Assembly: GCA_027587225.1 (NCBI GenBank)
Contig: JAPDDQ010000008.1
Span: 1-64,000 of the forward strand
Reading direction: 5' to 3'
Origin: Solirubrobacter taibaiensis
Lineage (GTDB): Bacteria; Actinomycetota; Thermoleophilia; Solirubrobacterales; Solirubrobacteraceae
DNA: 64,000 nt
The notes under the pieces were generated by a model that saw only the letters and a program-made list of their open reading frames with translations, searched no databases and was not told the DNA's origin. Each line of letters opens with the position of its first letter. The first letter of the stretch is position 1. The translations under genes were made by a program, and so were the position numbers. Below, piece by piece: positions 17,034 to 26,341 of the stretch.

Positions 17034-18260
17034 TTGGACACCCCTTTCGACGCGGGGCGGCTCGACCGCCTGATGGACGCGGCCGGCGTGGACGCGGTGC
17101 TCGCGTGCTCGCCGCACAACGTCTCCTACCTGCTCGGCGGCTACCGCTTCTTCATGTTCGCCCACGGCACCGTCATGGGCGCCAGCCGCTACCTGCCGGT
17201 CGTGGGCTACGTGCGCGGCGCTCCGGAGCGCACGTTCTTCGTCGGCAACCCGTTCGAACGTGGCCAGCAGGAGCACGAGCCGCTGTGGGTGCCGGACGTG
17301 GACATCACGTCGTGGAGCAGCCGCGAGTCCGGCCGGGTCGCGGCGCAGGCGCTCGCCGCCCGAGGGTTGCGGCGGGTCGCGATCGAGCCGTCCTTCCTCC
17401 CGCTCGATGCGCATGTGGAGCTCGCGGGGCTGGAACTGGTCGACGGGAGCGGCCTCCTCGACGAACTGCGCGCGGTCAAGCGGCCCGACGAGCTCGCGCA
17501 GATCCGCGCCGCGGCCGACGCGATCGTCGACTCGATGGGCGCCGTGTTCGCGGCCGCCACGCCCGGCATCAACCAGCACGAGCTGGCGGAGCTGATGCAC
17601 GTCGAGGAAGCGCGCCGCGGGCTCACGTTCGAGTACTGCCTGGTCAACACGGGGCGCGAACGCAACCGTGCGCCGAACGCGGCCGTCGCGTGGAACGAGG
17701 GCGAGCTGTGCTGCCTGGACTCGGGCGGGAGCTTTCGCGGCTACGTCGGCGACCTGGCCCGGATGGGCTTCATGGGCGAGGTGCCCGAGCGGGCGCTCGG
17801 CCTGCTCGCGCAGGTCGACACGGTGCAGCAGGCGGCGCGCACCGCGATCGCGGCCGGCCGCCCCGGCGCCGGATTGTTCGTGGCCGCGGACGCCGCCCGT
17901 ACCGACCTGCCGGACAGTGCCCGGATCGACTTCCTCGCCCACGGGATGGGCCTGATCAGCCACGAGGCGCCCCGACTGACCGCCTCGGGACCGGTCCCGT
18001 ACGCCGCCGACCATGCGGACCGCCCGCTGGAGGCCGGCATGGTCCTGTCGGTGGAGACCGACCTTCGCGACCCCGAGATCGGCTTCGTCAAGCTCGAAGA
18101 CACGATCATCGTCACGGCGGACGGCTACGAGGCGGTGGGCGACCGCCTACGCGGCTGGAATCACGCGGGCACGGCGCCGAGCGCGTCGAGCACGGCGACG
18201 AACACCTCATCGGTCGAGCCAGAGCCGTCGACGCGGCGCAGCAGACCGAGCGCGGCGTAG
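17034..18260 (+). CDS. M24-family metallopeptidase (Xaa-Pro aminopeptidase/creatinase fold)
   Basis: A 408-residue protein with an N-terminal creatinase-type domain and a C-terminal pita-bread domain. The five dimetal ligands are visible: Asp229 (LDSGG), Asp240 (GYVGDLAR), His303 (LAHGMGL), Glu341 (SVETD) and Glu355 (KLEDT). It is likely an aminopeptidase acting on Xaa-Pro peptides, or an amidinohydrolase relative; the fold is certain, the substrate is not. It starts at TTG 17034, 10 bp after the LCP gene. The last ~30 residues are Ser/Thr/Pro-rich and are read antisense to the 3' end of the adenylate kinase gene. The true C-terminal domain ends near residue 375. Confidence 0.85.
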   Translation: MDTPFDAGRLDRLMDAAGVDAVLACSPHNVSYLLGGYRFFMFAHGTVMGASRYLPVVGYVRGAPERTFFVGNPFERGQQEHEPLWVPDVDITSWSSRESGRVAAQALAARGLRRVAIEPSFLPLDAHVELAGLELVDGSGLLDELRAVKRPDELAQIRAAADAIVDSMGAVFAAATPGINQHELAELMHVEEARRGLTFEYCLVNTGRERNRAPNAAVAWNEGELCCLDSGGSFRGYVGDLARMGFMGEVPERALGLLAQVDTVQQAARTAIAAGRPGAGLFVAADAARTDLPDSARIDFLAHGMGLISHEAPRLTASGPVPYAADHADRPLEAGMVLSVETDLRDPEIGFVKLEDTIIVTADGYEAVGDRLRGWNHAGTAPSASSTATNTSSVEPEPSTRRSRPSAA

Positions 18261-18709
18261 TAGTCGACCAACGGCTCCGTCTGCTCGTGGTACACGCGCA
18301 GCCGCTCGGCCACGATCTCGGCCCGGTCGTCCTCGCGTCCCCGTCCCGCCAGCCGGTCGATCACAGCCGCGTCCGGCACGTCGAGCAGCACCACGGCGGT
18401 GACGTCATCGGCGGCGGCCAGCGCGTCCGCCTGCGCGGGGGTGCGCGGGAAGCCGTCGAGCAGGAAGCCTGATGCGGGCAGCTCGGACAGCAGCAGCTCC
18501 GTCACGAGCGCGTCCGGTACGAGCCGGCCTGAGTCCATGAACCGCTTCACGCGGGCGCCGAGCTCCGTCGCGCGGGCCATGTGGTCGCGCAGGAGGTCGC
18601 CGGTCGAGAGGTGCACCAGGCCGAGCTCGTCACGCAGCCGCACGGCCTGCGTGCCCTTGCCGGCGCCGGGCGGGCCGATCAGGATCAGGTTCCAGTCCAT
18701 CTCCTTCAA
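18161..18709 (-). CDS. adk: Adenylate kinase, short-lid form
   Basis: A 182-residue nucleoside monophosphate kinase. GPPGAGKGT (residues 12-20) is the P-loop, HLSTGDLLRDH is the NMP-binding segment and FLLDGFPRT is the conserved Arg loop. The LID domain is reduced to a short stretch around LAGRGREDDRAEIVAERL without zinc cysteines, matching short-type adenylate kinases. Reaction: ATP + AMP to 2 ADP. The window lacks the ribosomal-protein/secY context in which the housekeeping adk usually sits, so this could be a second copy. Start choice: TTG 18709 or ATG 18700. The AAGGAG touching the ATG is too close to serve it. Confidence 0.85.
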   Translation of the reverse strand: MKEMDWNLILIGPPGAGKGTQAVRLRDELGLVHLSTGDLLRDHMARATELGARVKRFMDSGRLVPDALVTELLLSELPASGFLLDGFPRTPAQADALAAADDVTAVVLLDVPDAAVIDRLAGRGREDDRAEIVAERLRVYHEQTEPLVDYYAALGLLRRVDGSGSTDEVFVAVLDALGAVPA

Positions 18710-18729
18710 ACTAGGACGCCGACCGGACG

Positions 18730-19152
18730 ATGAGCGCGCTCGACGACTACCCCTACCGACGCGTCCTCGGCACCCGCTGGGCCGACAACGACATCTACGG
18801 GCACGTCAACAACGTGCAGTACTACGCGCTGTTCGACACCCTGATCAACGCCTACCTGATCAAGGAGGGCGGGCTCGACATCCACGGCGGACCGGTGATC
18901 GGGATCTGCGCCGAGTCCCACTGCCACTACCACGCCTCGCTGGCCTTCCCGGACGACGTGATCGGCGCCCTGCGGGTCGGCAAGCTCGGCCGCTCCAGCG
19001 TCACCTACGAGCTCGCGCTCGCCACCGCCGACGACGCCCCGCTCGCCGCGACCGGCTCGTTCACGCACGTCTTCGTCGACAGCGCGACGCGCCGGCCCAC
19101 GCCGATCGAAGGCCGCATGCGGGACGCGCTGGAACGCCTCATCCCCGCGTAG
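18730..19152 (+). CDS. Acyl-CoA thioesterase, hotdog fold (4HBT family)
   Basis: A 140-residue protein with the hotdog signature RWADNDIYGHVNNVQYYALFDT, whose Asp and HVNN residues form the active site in 4-hydroxybenzoyl-CoA/YbgC-type thioesterases. The core helix and strands are complete, and the length is typical. It should hydrolyse an acyl-CoA thioester in the cytoplasm; the acyl group is unknown. It is divergent from the adenylate kinase with only about 20 bp between starts. Its 3' end overlaps the converging YccF gene by 14 bp. Confidence 0.9.
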   Translation: MSALDDYPYRRVLGTRWADNDIYGHVNNVQYYALFDTLINAYLIKEGGLDIHGGPVIGICAESHCHYHASLAFPDDVIGALRVGKLGRSSVTYELALATADDAPLAATGSFTHVFVDSATRRPTPIEGRMRDALERLIPA

Positions 19153-19567
19153 TCGGGACGACCGCGTCGACGGTCAGGCCCATCCGTCGCGCCTGATCGA
19201 TGTCGACGATGTCACGTCCGAACGGCGTCAAGGACACCGGGATGAGCTTGAAGTTCGCCAGCCCCAGCGGAATGCCGATGATCGTGAGGCACATCACCAC
19301 GCCGCTGAACAGGTGCCCGAGCGCCAGCCACCAGCCGGCGAGCAGGAACCAGATGACGTTGCCGATCAGCGACCCCGCGCCGGCGCCCGGGCGGCGCACC
19401 AGCGTACGCCCGAACGGCCACAGGCAGAACAACGCCATCCGCGCGGCCGCGATGCCGAACGGGATCGTGATGATCAGGATGAACATCACCAGCGCCACGA
19501 GCGCGTAGCCGAGCGCGAGCCACAGGCCGCCGAACACGAGCCAGATCACATTCAGCAACACCCGCAC
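19139..19567 (-). CDS. YccF domain-containing inner membrane protein
   Basis: A 142-residue membrane protein with two copies of the YccF unit: NVIWLVFGGLWLALGYALVAL...ITIPFGIAAARMALFCLWPFG and NVIWFLLAGWWLALGHLFSGV...IGIPLGLANFKLIPVSLTPFG. The repeat and the IPxGxxxxK/R...PFG ends are diagnostic of the YccF/DUF307 family. Four hydrophobic segments are expected. Function in the family is poorly known. Confidence 0.9.
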   Translation of the reverse strand: MRVLLNVIWLVFGGLWLALGYALVALVMFILIITIPFGIAAARMALFCLWPFGRTLVRRPGAGAGSLIGNVIWFLLAGWWLALGHLFSGVVMCLTIIGIPLGLANFKLIPVSLTPFGRDIVDIDQARRMGLTVDAVVPTTRG

Positions 19568-19588
19568 GCGCCCACCCTACCGTCGTTC

Positions 19589-19960
19589 TCAGTCGCGCTC
19601 AGAGAGCTTCGCGTCGAACTTCGCCTTCTTCTCGGCGGCCTTGGCCTTCTGTCGCTGCTCGCCGAGCTTGCGCCGCGCCCGGGGCGAGATGCTCGGGTCG
19701 TCGTCGTCGAAGGTCGCCTTGGTCCGCCGGCGATTCACCAGCACCGGGACGGTCTTGCCGAGCTCCGGCAGATCGAAGTCCGGGTTCTTGACCCGGATCA
19801 CCAAGCGCGTCGGCTCCCCGTCGGTCCCGGGCACCTCGACCATGAAGTCCCAGACCTGCAGGACGTAGGACGCACCGCCCTCCCGGCCTTGGATGGACTT
19901 GCGGACCCTGTTCTGCGCGACGAACTTCGCCTGCGCCTTCTGCCAGCCGATCCGTAGCAC
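19589..19960 (-). CDS. Hypothetical protein with charged C-terminus
   Basis: A 123-residue protein from GTG 19960. The first 75 residues (LRIGWQKAQAKFVAQNRVR, SYVLQVWDFMVEVPGTDGEPTRLVIRVK) look like a small beta-rich domain. The last 35 are Lys/Arg/Glu-rich (RRKLGEQRQKAKAAEKKAKF), probably helical and possibly nucleic-acid-associated. No family recognised. A longer in-frame start exists upstream (20050), but that extension overlaps the DUF2200 gene and is arginine-rich. Confidence 0.65.
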   Translation of the reverse strand: MLRIGWQKAQAKFVAQNRVRKSIQGREGGASYVLQVWDFMVEVPGTDGEPTRLVIRVKNPDFDLPELGKTVPVLVNRRRTKATFDDDDPSISPRARRKLGEQRQKAKAAEKKAKFDAKLSERD

Positions 19961-20012
19961 GCGGCGATCGTACAGGAGCCCCGACGCACCGTCCCGGGCT
20001 ACGGGCGTCGGA

Positions 20013-20366
20013 TCACGGCGTGCGGAGGATCTTCTCCATCGCCTTGCCACGAGCGAGTTCGTCGATGAGCTTGTCGAGGTAGCGGATCTCCTGCATGAGC
20101 GGGTCCTCGATCTCCTCCACGCGGACGCCGCAGATCACGCCGGTGATGAGCTTCCGCGACGGATTCAACGCCGGCGCCTCGGCGAAGAACCGCTCGAAGT
20201 CCGTGCCCTGCTCCAGCTGCGATTCGAGCTCGCTCGCGCCGTAGCCGGTCAGCCAGCACAGGATCTCGTCGACCTCTTCCTTCGTCCGGCCCTTCTTCTC
20301 GGCCTTGTTGACGTAGTGCGGGTAGACGCTCGCGACGCTCGTCTTGTAGATCCGATGCCCTGCCAT
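20013..20366 (-). CDS. DUF2200 family protein
   Basis: A 117-residue protein starting [35 protein letters not shown], with [63 protein letters not shown]. This fits the DUF2200 family end to end in length and motifs. The family is a small cytoplasmic protein of unknown function. The start at 20366 removes an 11-residue extension. Confidence 0.85.
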   Translation of the reverse strand: MAGHRIYKTSVASVYPHYVNKAEKKGRTKEEVDEILCWLTGYGASELESQLEQGTDFERFFAEAPALNPSRKLITGVICGVRVEEIEDPLMQEIRYLDKLIDELARGKAMEKILRTP

Positions 20367-20373
20367 GCCGGAC

Positions 20374-21015
20374 TTATACCTCGCGGTGCTTGAGACCATC
20401 TGCCGACAGGAGCTTCGTTATCGGCCGAGGGTCTGCCGTCGTGGCGGTCAACGCTCGCCAGTAGGCGAGTCGGTTCGGTGCCGCGCTCTCAGCGGTCGTC
20501 ACGACCCGCGCGAGCAGCCGCTTGTTCACGCGGAGGCCCTGTTCGAGCGCCTCGTTGGCCGATTGCAGCACCAGGTCCGTCGTGTGTTCGCACGCAGCTT
20601 CGTTGAGGCCTTTGAACATCTGCGTGAAGTACTGCGCGAACTCTCCGAACCGGCGCGGGTCCGCGTGCTCGATGCCCCAGTCCTGAGAACCGGCGGGCGA
20701 CGGGAGCTCCAGGTCCTCGGCCACCTTGTCAGGTCCGCCGCGACCCAGCGGGTCGCCGGTCCGGACGTAGTTGTCTACGTAGAACTCCGTCGCTCGAGCG
20801 GTTCCAGTCCCGATCAGCTGCCCGGTTCTCGCGTCAACGATGTATGGAGCGTTGCCCCCCAACGGCCTGCCTTGCGCGTCGGCATAGAACACGACCCATC
20901 CGTGCTCGAACGGGACAACGCGCGTAACGGCCAGCGTGACACCCGTCTTCGCGTTCGCCCGCGTGAGCTCACGCTCGACGAGAATGCGGGCCTCGGACTC
21001 CTGCACTCGAAGCAC
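20374..21015 (-). CDS. YrhB/Imm35-like domain protein
   Basis: A 213-residue protein from GTG 21015; an in-frame ATG at 21174 would add 53 low-complexity residues. Residues ~5-85 ([56 protein letters not shown]) match the YrhB/immunity-35 pattern of a short helix plus beta hairpins. In polymorphic toxin systems such proteins act as immunity partners. The C-terminal ~110 residues ([26 protein letters not shown]) are helical and unrecognised. No toxin gene is visible next to it. It marks the start of the lower-GC accessory stretch. Confidence 0.6.
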   Translation of the reverse strand: MLRVQESEARILVERELTRANAKTGVTLAVTRVVPFEHGWVVFYADAQGRPLGGNAPYIVDARTGQLIGTGTARATEFYVDNYVRTGDPLGRGGPDKVAEDLELPSPAGSQDWGIEHADPRRFGEFAQYFTQMFKGLNEAACEHTTDLVLQSANEALEQGLRVNKRLLARVVTTAESAAPNRLAYWRALTATTADPRPITKLLSADGLKHREV

Positions 21016-21186
21016 TATGGCCGGTGCTGCCGCTTGTCGCCCGCCGGCTCGCGATGGCGCTGCTCCAATCCATGCAACCCACGGCGCGGCTTGTCGGGCC
21101 GACCACAGTGGCGGAGCCGTCGAGAACGCACTTTTGCTTGTCGTCCAAACGGGTGCTCGCTCATCGTTGGTCATACTGCCGAAGGC

Positions 21187-21471
21187 GTGGGGTACTACCT
21201 AACCCTCATCGGCCGCTATGACGACAATCGGATCGATACAGCTGCGCGGGGCTACTGGATCCGTCGTCGGGGCTCGACCGTTTGGCGCGACTGGGGTGCG
21301 ATCGACGTGGCCGGCCGCCGCGGGGGTGTCTTCACCTGGCGAGCAGGGCGTCGACACACGCGCGACGGGTTCGCGACGGATGCTGATGCAACCGAATTCG
21401 TGCGGCGTAAGCTGCGCGATCAAGCCGCGCAGGCCTACACCGAGTTACCGCCGGGAAGGCGCATCGAATAG
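21187..21471 (+). CDS. Small hypothetical protein
   Basis: A 94-residue frame from GTG 21187. YYLTLIGRYDDNRIDTAARGYWIRR, WRDWGAIDVAGRRGGVFTWRAGRR and ATEFVRRKLRDQAAQAYTELPPGRR read like a compact, basic, beta-rich domain, faintly WGR-like in its WRDWG...RR core. A GAAGG sits close before the start. The coding look is good, but the family is uncertain. It is divergent from the YrhB-like gene. Confidence 0.5.
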   Translation: MGYYLTLIGRYDDNRIDTAARGYWIRRRGSTVWRDWGAIDVAGRRGGVFTWRAGRRHTRDGFATDADATEFVRRKLRDQAAQAYTELPPGRRIE

Positions 21472-21596
21472 ATCGTTTCCGTCGCCGGGCGCAAGGAGCC
21501 GTTCGGACGGCGCGACAACGGTTCGTCGTTCGGACTCGAGGCCCGCGCCGGACAGCCCCACGCACTCACGTGGCCGGGACGTGAGGATCCGCCAGG

Positions 21597-22133
21597 CTAT
21601 CCCGCCGCTGGCATTGAGTCCTCCACCGCCAATGTTCGCGCTGCTGGCAAGGCCAAATTCACGAGGTCTGCCATCCGAACTGCGAACACGCGGAGCGACG
21701 CACGCGTTTCGTTGGCCGAGCAGGAGCCGTCGAGCAAGGAACCCGGCAAGTCGGGCAGCGGCATCAAGACTGGCGCTCCACCAGCGGTGACGGCCAAGTA
21801 TGCGGTTCGCGTGTCAGGTGTCACTGCGTGCATGACGTCGACTACCCAGACGCTCTTCGGGCTTACATCCTGCGGCCGCGTTCCGTGAGCAGAGTGGACG
21901 TTCAGCTCATACACCAGCCGCATCAATTGCCGCGCGACCTTGCCGAAGTGCTGCGCGCCGGTGTACGCGCTGTAGCTACCGCCGTCGTCCTCAACGAGCT
22001 CAGCGAGCGGAAACCCCGGAGCCTCGCCCCGGGTAGCGAAGTCTGCGCCCTCGCCGTAGCGGCGTTGGAGCGCCCGCAACACGAGGCGGTCGGCGTGCTC
22101 GACGTTCGGCTGTAGTAGAAGCGTCACACGCAC
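21597..22133 (-). CDS. Hypothetical protein
   Basis: A 178-residue frame from GTG 22133, with natural-looking composition (VTLLLQPNVEHADRLVLRAL, AYTGAQHFGKVARQLMRLVYELN, SVWVVDVMHAVTPDTRTAYLAV). No signal peptide or membrane helix is present. I do not recognise it. It sits alone in the lower-GC accessory stretch, followed by a long gene-poor gap. Confidence 0.45.
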   Translation of the reverse strand: MRVTLLLQPNVEHADRLVLRALQRRYGEGADFATRGEAPGFPLAELVEDDGGSYSAYTGAQHFGKVARQLMRLVYELNVHSAHGTRPQDVSPKSVWVVDVMHAVTPDTRTAYLAVTAGGAPVLMPLPDLPGSLLDGSCSANETRASLRVFAVRMADLVNLALPAARTLAVEDSMPAAG

Positions 22134-23353
22134 GGACCGTAGTGCGCTTGCCCGCTGCTTTCCATGCGAGGCGAGCCTTGTGTGCCAGCGGTCCAGGGTC
22201 GGTGTCAGCGAGCGCTCAGCCTCGCGTGCCGTAGGCAGCCGCAGAGCAGTCCCGAGGAGCAGTACGGCACCCCGGGATGATCCGCTGTGTGCGCCCGCCG
22301 TGGTCTTGCTCTCGACGGACCAGTCCGATCGTCAGGTTGCTGCGGAAGCTTCACGGCGCGCCTCGCGTCGCGTGCGGCAACCTCATGTTGTGATGACAAC
22401 CCCGCCGGGCTTCAGGTCGGGGCCCGAGCTGATCGACGCTGTCGTCGAGGGCGCCTCCGGGGCACGGCGGTCCTCAGGCTTGTGAACATTGGTCGCCGAT
22501 CAGCTCCCAGCAGCCGCACTATCGAGCGCGGTCTCGCGGCTCGCCCTTGCCCTTGCCCTGGTGGAGCAAGGCTCGAAGTTCGTCCGCCAGAGCACGTCGG
22601 CGGCGGCCTTCGAATCGGCCAACGAGCCTAGCCGGGCACGGCACGTCTCCACGTGCCTGCGCCGGTCCGCGAGCCCAAACGCGCGAACTCACGACGGAGC
22701 GCCGTGCGGCCGCCACGGAGCCGCGCAATCGTCGCAGAATCGACGAGTGAGGTCCTCGTCGTGATCGCCGCGCGTTGCGCGACCTGAGCCTTGAGCATGT
22801 CTTCGCCCGACACCTCCTTCGAGGGCTCGGGGGTGCAGGTCGGGCTTCAACCGGCGCGGCTGTGCCTCAAACGGAATTTCATCGTAGGCCCAGTCGCTTC
22901 CGCGCTCTCCGATGATTACGTCCATGCGGGCGCGTGACCAGTTCCTCCCCGCCATTGTCGATCGTCCCCGCCACGTCGTCCATAGCATCGGTGTTCGGCA
23001 GGGGGCGAGAGAAGTGAATCTCGTCACCCCCAGCGATCGCCACCCAGCCCGTCCTCCCCCGAGCGCCTCAGGTCGACCTAGCTGGAATCGATATGGAGCA
23101 CCGACACCTCGTCCGACCTCGGTGCCTTCGCGAACCCGCCGCTGGAGACGACGCTAGTTGGGCGCGATACGCGAGCCGCCGTCGCAGCTGGTCGTCGTCC
23201 AGAGCGACAGTGGCGCAGGCGTCGACGCATAGCGCGAGGCACGAACGCCCTGGCTTTCCTGCGCCACTCTGAGCGAGAGCCGCGTCAGGCAGCGTCCGAT
23301 TACTCGTGATTCACTAACGATTGCATGCAACGAGGGCGAGGAGGGGACGGGAT
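22134..23353. other. Gene-poor stretch with possible remnants
   Basis: I see no convincing complete gene in these 1.2 kb. A minus-strand segment near 22689-22925 (DVIIGERGSDWAYDEIPFEA) and a short minus-strand frame at 22628-22798 read like protein fragments. The second starts MLKAQVAQRAAITTRTSLVD behind a good AAGGAGG and could be a small gene or the stub of a lost one. Confidence 0.4.
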
Positions 23354-25042
23354 TTGGGCAAGACCGAGCGCATGGAGGAACGCGATGACCGGATCGTTGA
23401 GCGCTATCGCGAGGGCGAGACGATGCAAGCAATCGCTGACGACGTGGGAGTCTCGCGTGCGCGGATACAACAGATTCTCGCCGCCCGCGGCGAAGTCGTG
23501 GCCGCTGCGCTGGAAGTACGCAAGCAGAGGCGCGCAGACAAGCGCTTCAGTGAAACGGAGGAGTTCTGGGCGCATCACGGGGTGACAATCGAGGCGCTCG
23601 CCAATCAAGGTCAATCCAAGCAGTTAATCCTGGATCGATTCGCCCTCCTCTTCCCGGAACTCGATCAGGCGGTCATTCAGGCAGCGCTGGATCGCAGCGG
23701 TATCACCTTCTCCAAGCTGAGGGATCCTCAACACTTTCCAGATGCCGCGCTAGAGCTTGGAGTTTGGTACGTCCTAGGTCTGCATCTCGAAGTCGACTCC
23801 GACCGAGGCGCCGCGCTTGCCTCTATGGATTTCGACGAGGCACGTCTTCTGCGGGACGCACTTGAGCAGCGAGGGTTCTCGAGAGAGCAAATCGCCGAGA
23901 TCCTCGCGGTCGCCATAGACGCTCGTGAGTTCGCCGCTACCAGCGCATGCTCGCTCTCGAAGGCGAAGCACGACCAACTTCGCAGGCCGACTGTCGTCGC
24001 CCAAGGAGATGGCCAAGGGCTGCACCCATGGCCCGCCGATTCTCAGACGGTCATGAAGCGGCTCGGCAATGGTTATTGGACCGAAGCCATGGTGAGAATC
24101 GGACTCGTTGCGAATGAAGGAGGCCGAAGCAGAGGTCTCTTGCTGTTCAGCGAGGATTCGTATCCGCGTGCGCTTGAGAAGTACGTCAACGACCGCGGTG
24201 TTGTGGGTGCTACCACGAGTTACGACGACTACGACGCCTGGCGGCGCCGGGAGTATCGGGACGGACGAACTTGGCCATCAGCGATGGCTATTCGCAATCG
24301 ATTCGGGTCGTGGAGTTCTGCGATGCGCTCGACCGCTGGGGCAGTGACTGGCGCACCATCAACGGCAGCCCCGCTCACGCGCGACGCCGGCCTAGGCGCC
24401 AAGATGTTGCCCGTTGTAGCGGAGGAGATGCAACGACGCCTCCAGGCTATCCGCGGCATTGAGCGTCCGGCGGAGCGTGACGCCGAAGTGCGTGAGTTCC
24501 TTAAGAGCTATGCAGGCAACTTCGAGATTGACCGCCGAGCGTGGCTTCGCGAAATGATCCTCCTCGATCCTCGAGCAGTCGCTCGCCGCTTGGCACCATC
24601 GGCTCCCAAGCTCGACAAGAAGTTGCGTGATGCGTTGTCAGCGGCACCGCCGGACCTCGGTGCAGCTCTCACTGACCGCTACTTGGACAGGACGCTCTCA
24701 ACCGGGGGTATCGCCAACTCGGACGGATGGCTCTCACCGGCCGTTCAAGCGCAACTCGATGCGCTTTCGCCCTTGAGTTTCGCCTTGTACGAGGTGCTTC
24801 GAGCGGCGCGCAACCTCGTGACTCACGATTCGGAAGAGTCCCGTGTTCGGATGCGAGAGGCCTTGGAGGCTGCTGCCGCGCTCGACGCTGAGTTCAGGTA
24901 CCAGCGCCCCATCACCGAGCGCAACATTCTGGGCTGGCTGTCCTCGGGCGATCAAGGACGGCTCCGCAGAATCGCGGAGGTCATGCCGGATATCTGGCGA
25001 GCGATGACCGTCGCAGAGGCAGTACATCGAGCTGAGGTCTAG
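23354..25042 (+). CDS. HTH protein with homing-endonuclease-associated repeat
   Basis: A 562-residue protein. The TTG at 23354 is chosen because AGGAGGGG lies 7 nt before it. Residues ~8-50 (DRIVERYREGETMQAIADDVGVSRARIQQIL) form a sigma-region-4-like helix-turn-helix. Around residues 270-325, ALEKYVNDRGVVGATTSYDD, WRRREYRDGRTWPSAMAIRNRFGSWSSAM matches the homing endonuclease associated repeat, a DNA-binding unit. The C-terminal ~250 residues are helical (FALYEVLRAARNLVTHDSEESRVRMREAL) with no visible nuclease motif. It is probably a DNA-binding protein of mobile or defence type. G+C is lower than in the flanking genes. An IS3-type element is inserted 30 bp downstream. Confidence 0.65.
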   Translation: MGKTERMEERDDRIVERYREGETMQAIADDVGVSRARIQQILAARGEVVAAALEVRKQRRADKRFSETEEFWAHHGVTIEALANQGQSKQLILDRFALLFPELDQAVIQAALDRSGITFSKLRDPQHFPDAALELGVWYVLGLHLEVDSDRGAALASMDFDEARLLRDALEQRGFSREQIAEILAVAIDAREFAATSACSLSKAKHDQLRRPTVVAQGDGQGLHPWPADSQTVMKRLGNGYWTEAMVRIGLVANEGGRSRGLLLFSEDSYPRALEKYVNDRGVVGATTSYDDYDAWRRREYRDGRTWPSAMAIRNRFGSWSSAMRSTAGAVTGAPSTAAPLTRDAGLGAKMLPVVAEEMQRRLQAIRGIERPAERDAEVREFLKSYAGNFEIDRRAWLREMILLDPRAVARRLAPSAPKLDKKLRDALSAAPPDLGAALTDRYLDRTLSTGGIANSDGWLSPAVQAQLDALSPLSFALYEVLRAARNLVTHDSEESRVRMREALEAAAALDAEFRYQRPITERNILGWLSSGDQGRLRRIAEVMPDIWRAMTVAEAVHRAEV

Positions 25043-25072
25043 CGAGGCGCCTCTTTGTCATCGCGGGGCGAC

Positions 25073-25098
25073 TTGACTTCCCCGCTTCGGTGGACACC
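25073..25098 (+). repeat. IS3-type terminal inverted repeat (left)
   Basis: Starts TTGACTTCCCC and continues to GTGGACACC. Apart from small gaps it is the mirror of 26315-26341. Confidence 0.75.
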
Positions 25099-25103
25099 CG
25101 GGG

Positions 25104-25987
25104 TTAGTTGTTGTGGGTCCTTCTTGGTTCTGAGAGATACATCGTCTCGAACTGCGCGGGCGAGAGCATCCCGAGCGTGGAGTGCCGGCGGGTGGCGTTG
25201 TAGAAGATCTCGATGTACTCGAAGACCGCGGTTCGCAGCGCGGCGCGGGTTGGCCAGGATTGGCGGCGGATCAGTTCCTTCTCGAGCGTGGCGAGAAAAC
25301 TCTCGGCGACGGCGTTGTCCCAGCAGTCGCCGCGGCTGCGCATCGAGCGCGCGATCCCGGCCTTGGTGCAGGCCTGCCCGAAGCCCAGCGAGACGAACTG
25401 ACCGCCCTGGTCGGAGTGATGGATCAGCCCTGGAGCCGGCTGGCGTCGATCGACAGCCATTCGCCAAGGCGACGAGTTCTTGGCGCATGTGATCGGCATG
25501 CTCCAGCCGACGATCCGGCGCGAGAACGCGTCTTCGACGGCGGCGAGGTAGAGCCAGCCCTCCCAGGATCTGAAGTAGGTGATGTCGGCGACCCAGAGCA
25601 CGTTGGGCGCTGTCGGCCGGAACTGGCGCTCGACCAGATCGTCGGCGACGCGAACGCCGGGCACCCGGATCGTGGTGCGCCCGCGGCGCCTCGGGACCAG
25701 GCCCGACAGCTCGGCCTCGCGCATCAACCGCTCCACGCGCTTGCGGCCCACCCGAACGCCCTGCGCGAGCCGCAGCTCCGCGTGGATGCGCGGCGCGCCG
25801 TAGACACCGCGGTTCGCAGCGTGGATTCGCGGATTCGCTCGAGCAGCCACGCGTCCGAGAGCGCCCGATCACTCGGCACGCGGGTCTGCCAGGCATAGAA
25901 CCCGCTCCTGGAGACGCCGAGCACGCGACAGAGGAGATCGACGGGATGCTCGGCCTTCTCCGCGGCGATGAGCCTGTAGGCGCTCAC
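25104..25987 (-). pseudogene. IS3-type transposase orfB, frameshifted
   Basis: The N-terminal part (MSAYRLIAAEKAEHPVDLLC, LGVSRSGFYAW) runs in one frame from GTG 25987. After LLERIRE the frame slips: homology resumes in another frame at IHAANRGVYGAPRIHAELRL, consistent with one lost base near 25832. The catalytic DDE residues are all readable downstream: VADITYF, HHSDQGGQF and NAVAESFLATLEKEL. A second, self-compensating pair of indels lies between GWSM and MAVDRRQPAPG: the neighbouring frame reads ADHMRQELVALAN, as expected for the family. The enzyme is probably inactive unless frameshifting rescues it. Confidence 0.8.
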
Positions 25988-26269
25988 CGGATCTCGTCCC
26001 GGGCGAAGAAGGCCGCCGCTTTTCTCAGGATCTCCTTCTCCTGACGAAGCCGCGCGTTCTCGCGCCGCAGCCGAGTGAGCTCTTCGCGCTCAGACGTGGT
26101 CAGGCCGTCGTCGCGCTCATGGCGGTCGAGCTGGCTCTGCTTGATCCAGCGCCGCAGACACCACTCGGCGATCCCAAGCTCGGCCGCGATCTCCGCGACC
26201 GGACTGGTCGCCCCGGGCGACCAAGTCCAACGCGCCCTGCTTGAACTCCTTCGGATCCGGCCTCGGCAT
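25984..26269 (-). pseudogene. IS3-type transposase orfA, frameshifted
   Basis: The expected start MPRPDPKEFKQGALDLVARG begins at ATG 26269. The helix-turn-helix (VAEIAAELGIAEWCLRRWIK) and the leucine-zipper-like tail (LTRLRRENARLRQEKEILRK) are in a different frame. This implies one missing base near 26210. Its stop overlaps the orfB start as GTGA, the normal IS3 arrangement. Confidence 0.75.
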
Positions 26270-26314
26270 TCGCCTTCACATCCTTCCATCAGCACCTCAC
26301 GGCGCCTCAGGTCA

Positions 26315-26341
26315 GATGTCCACGAAACCGGGGGAAGTCCA
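26315..26341 (-). repeat. IS3-type terminal inverted repeat (right)
   Basis: Read on the minus strand it starts TGGACTTCCCCC and continues to GTGGACATC, matching the left end. Confidence 0.75.

Larger units (their letters stand above)
25073..26341 (-). mobile_element. IS3-family insertion sequence, decayed
   Basis: A 1269-bp element with imperfect terminal inverted repeats at 25073-25098 and 26315-26341. Both carry GACTTCCCC followed by GTGGACA. It is flanked on each side by the direct repeat CGAC (25069-25072 and 26342-26345), a 4-bp target duplication. It carries overlapping orfA and orfB on the minus strand, each interrupted by frameshifts. Confidence 0.85.
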
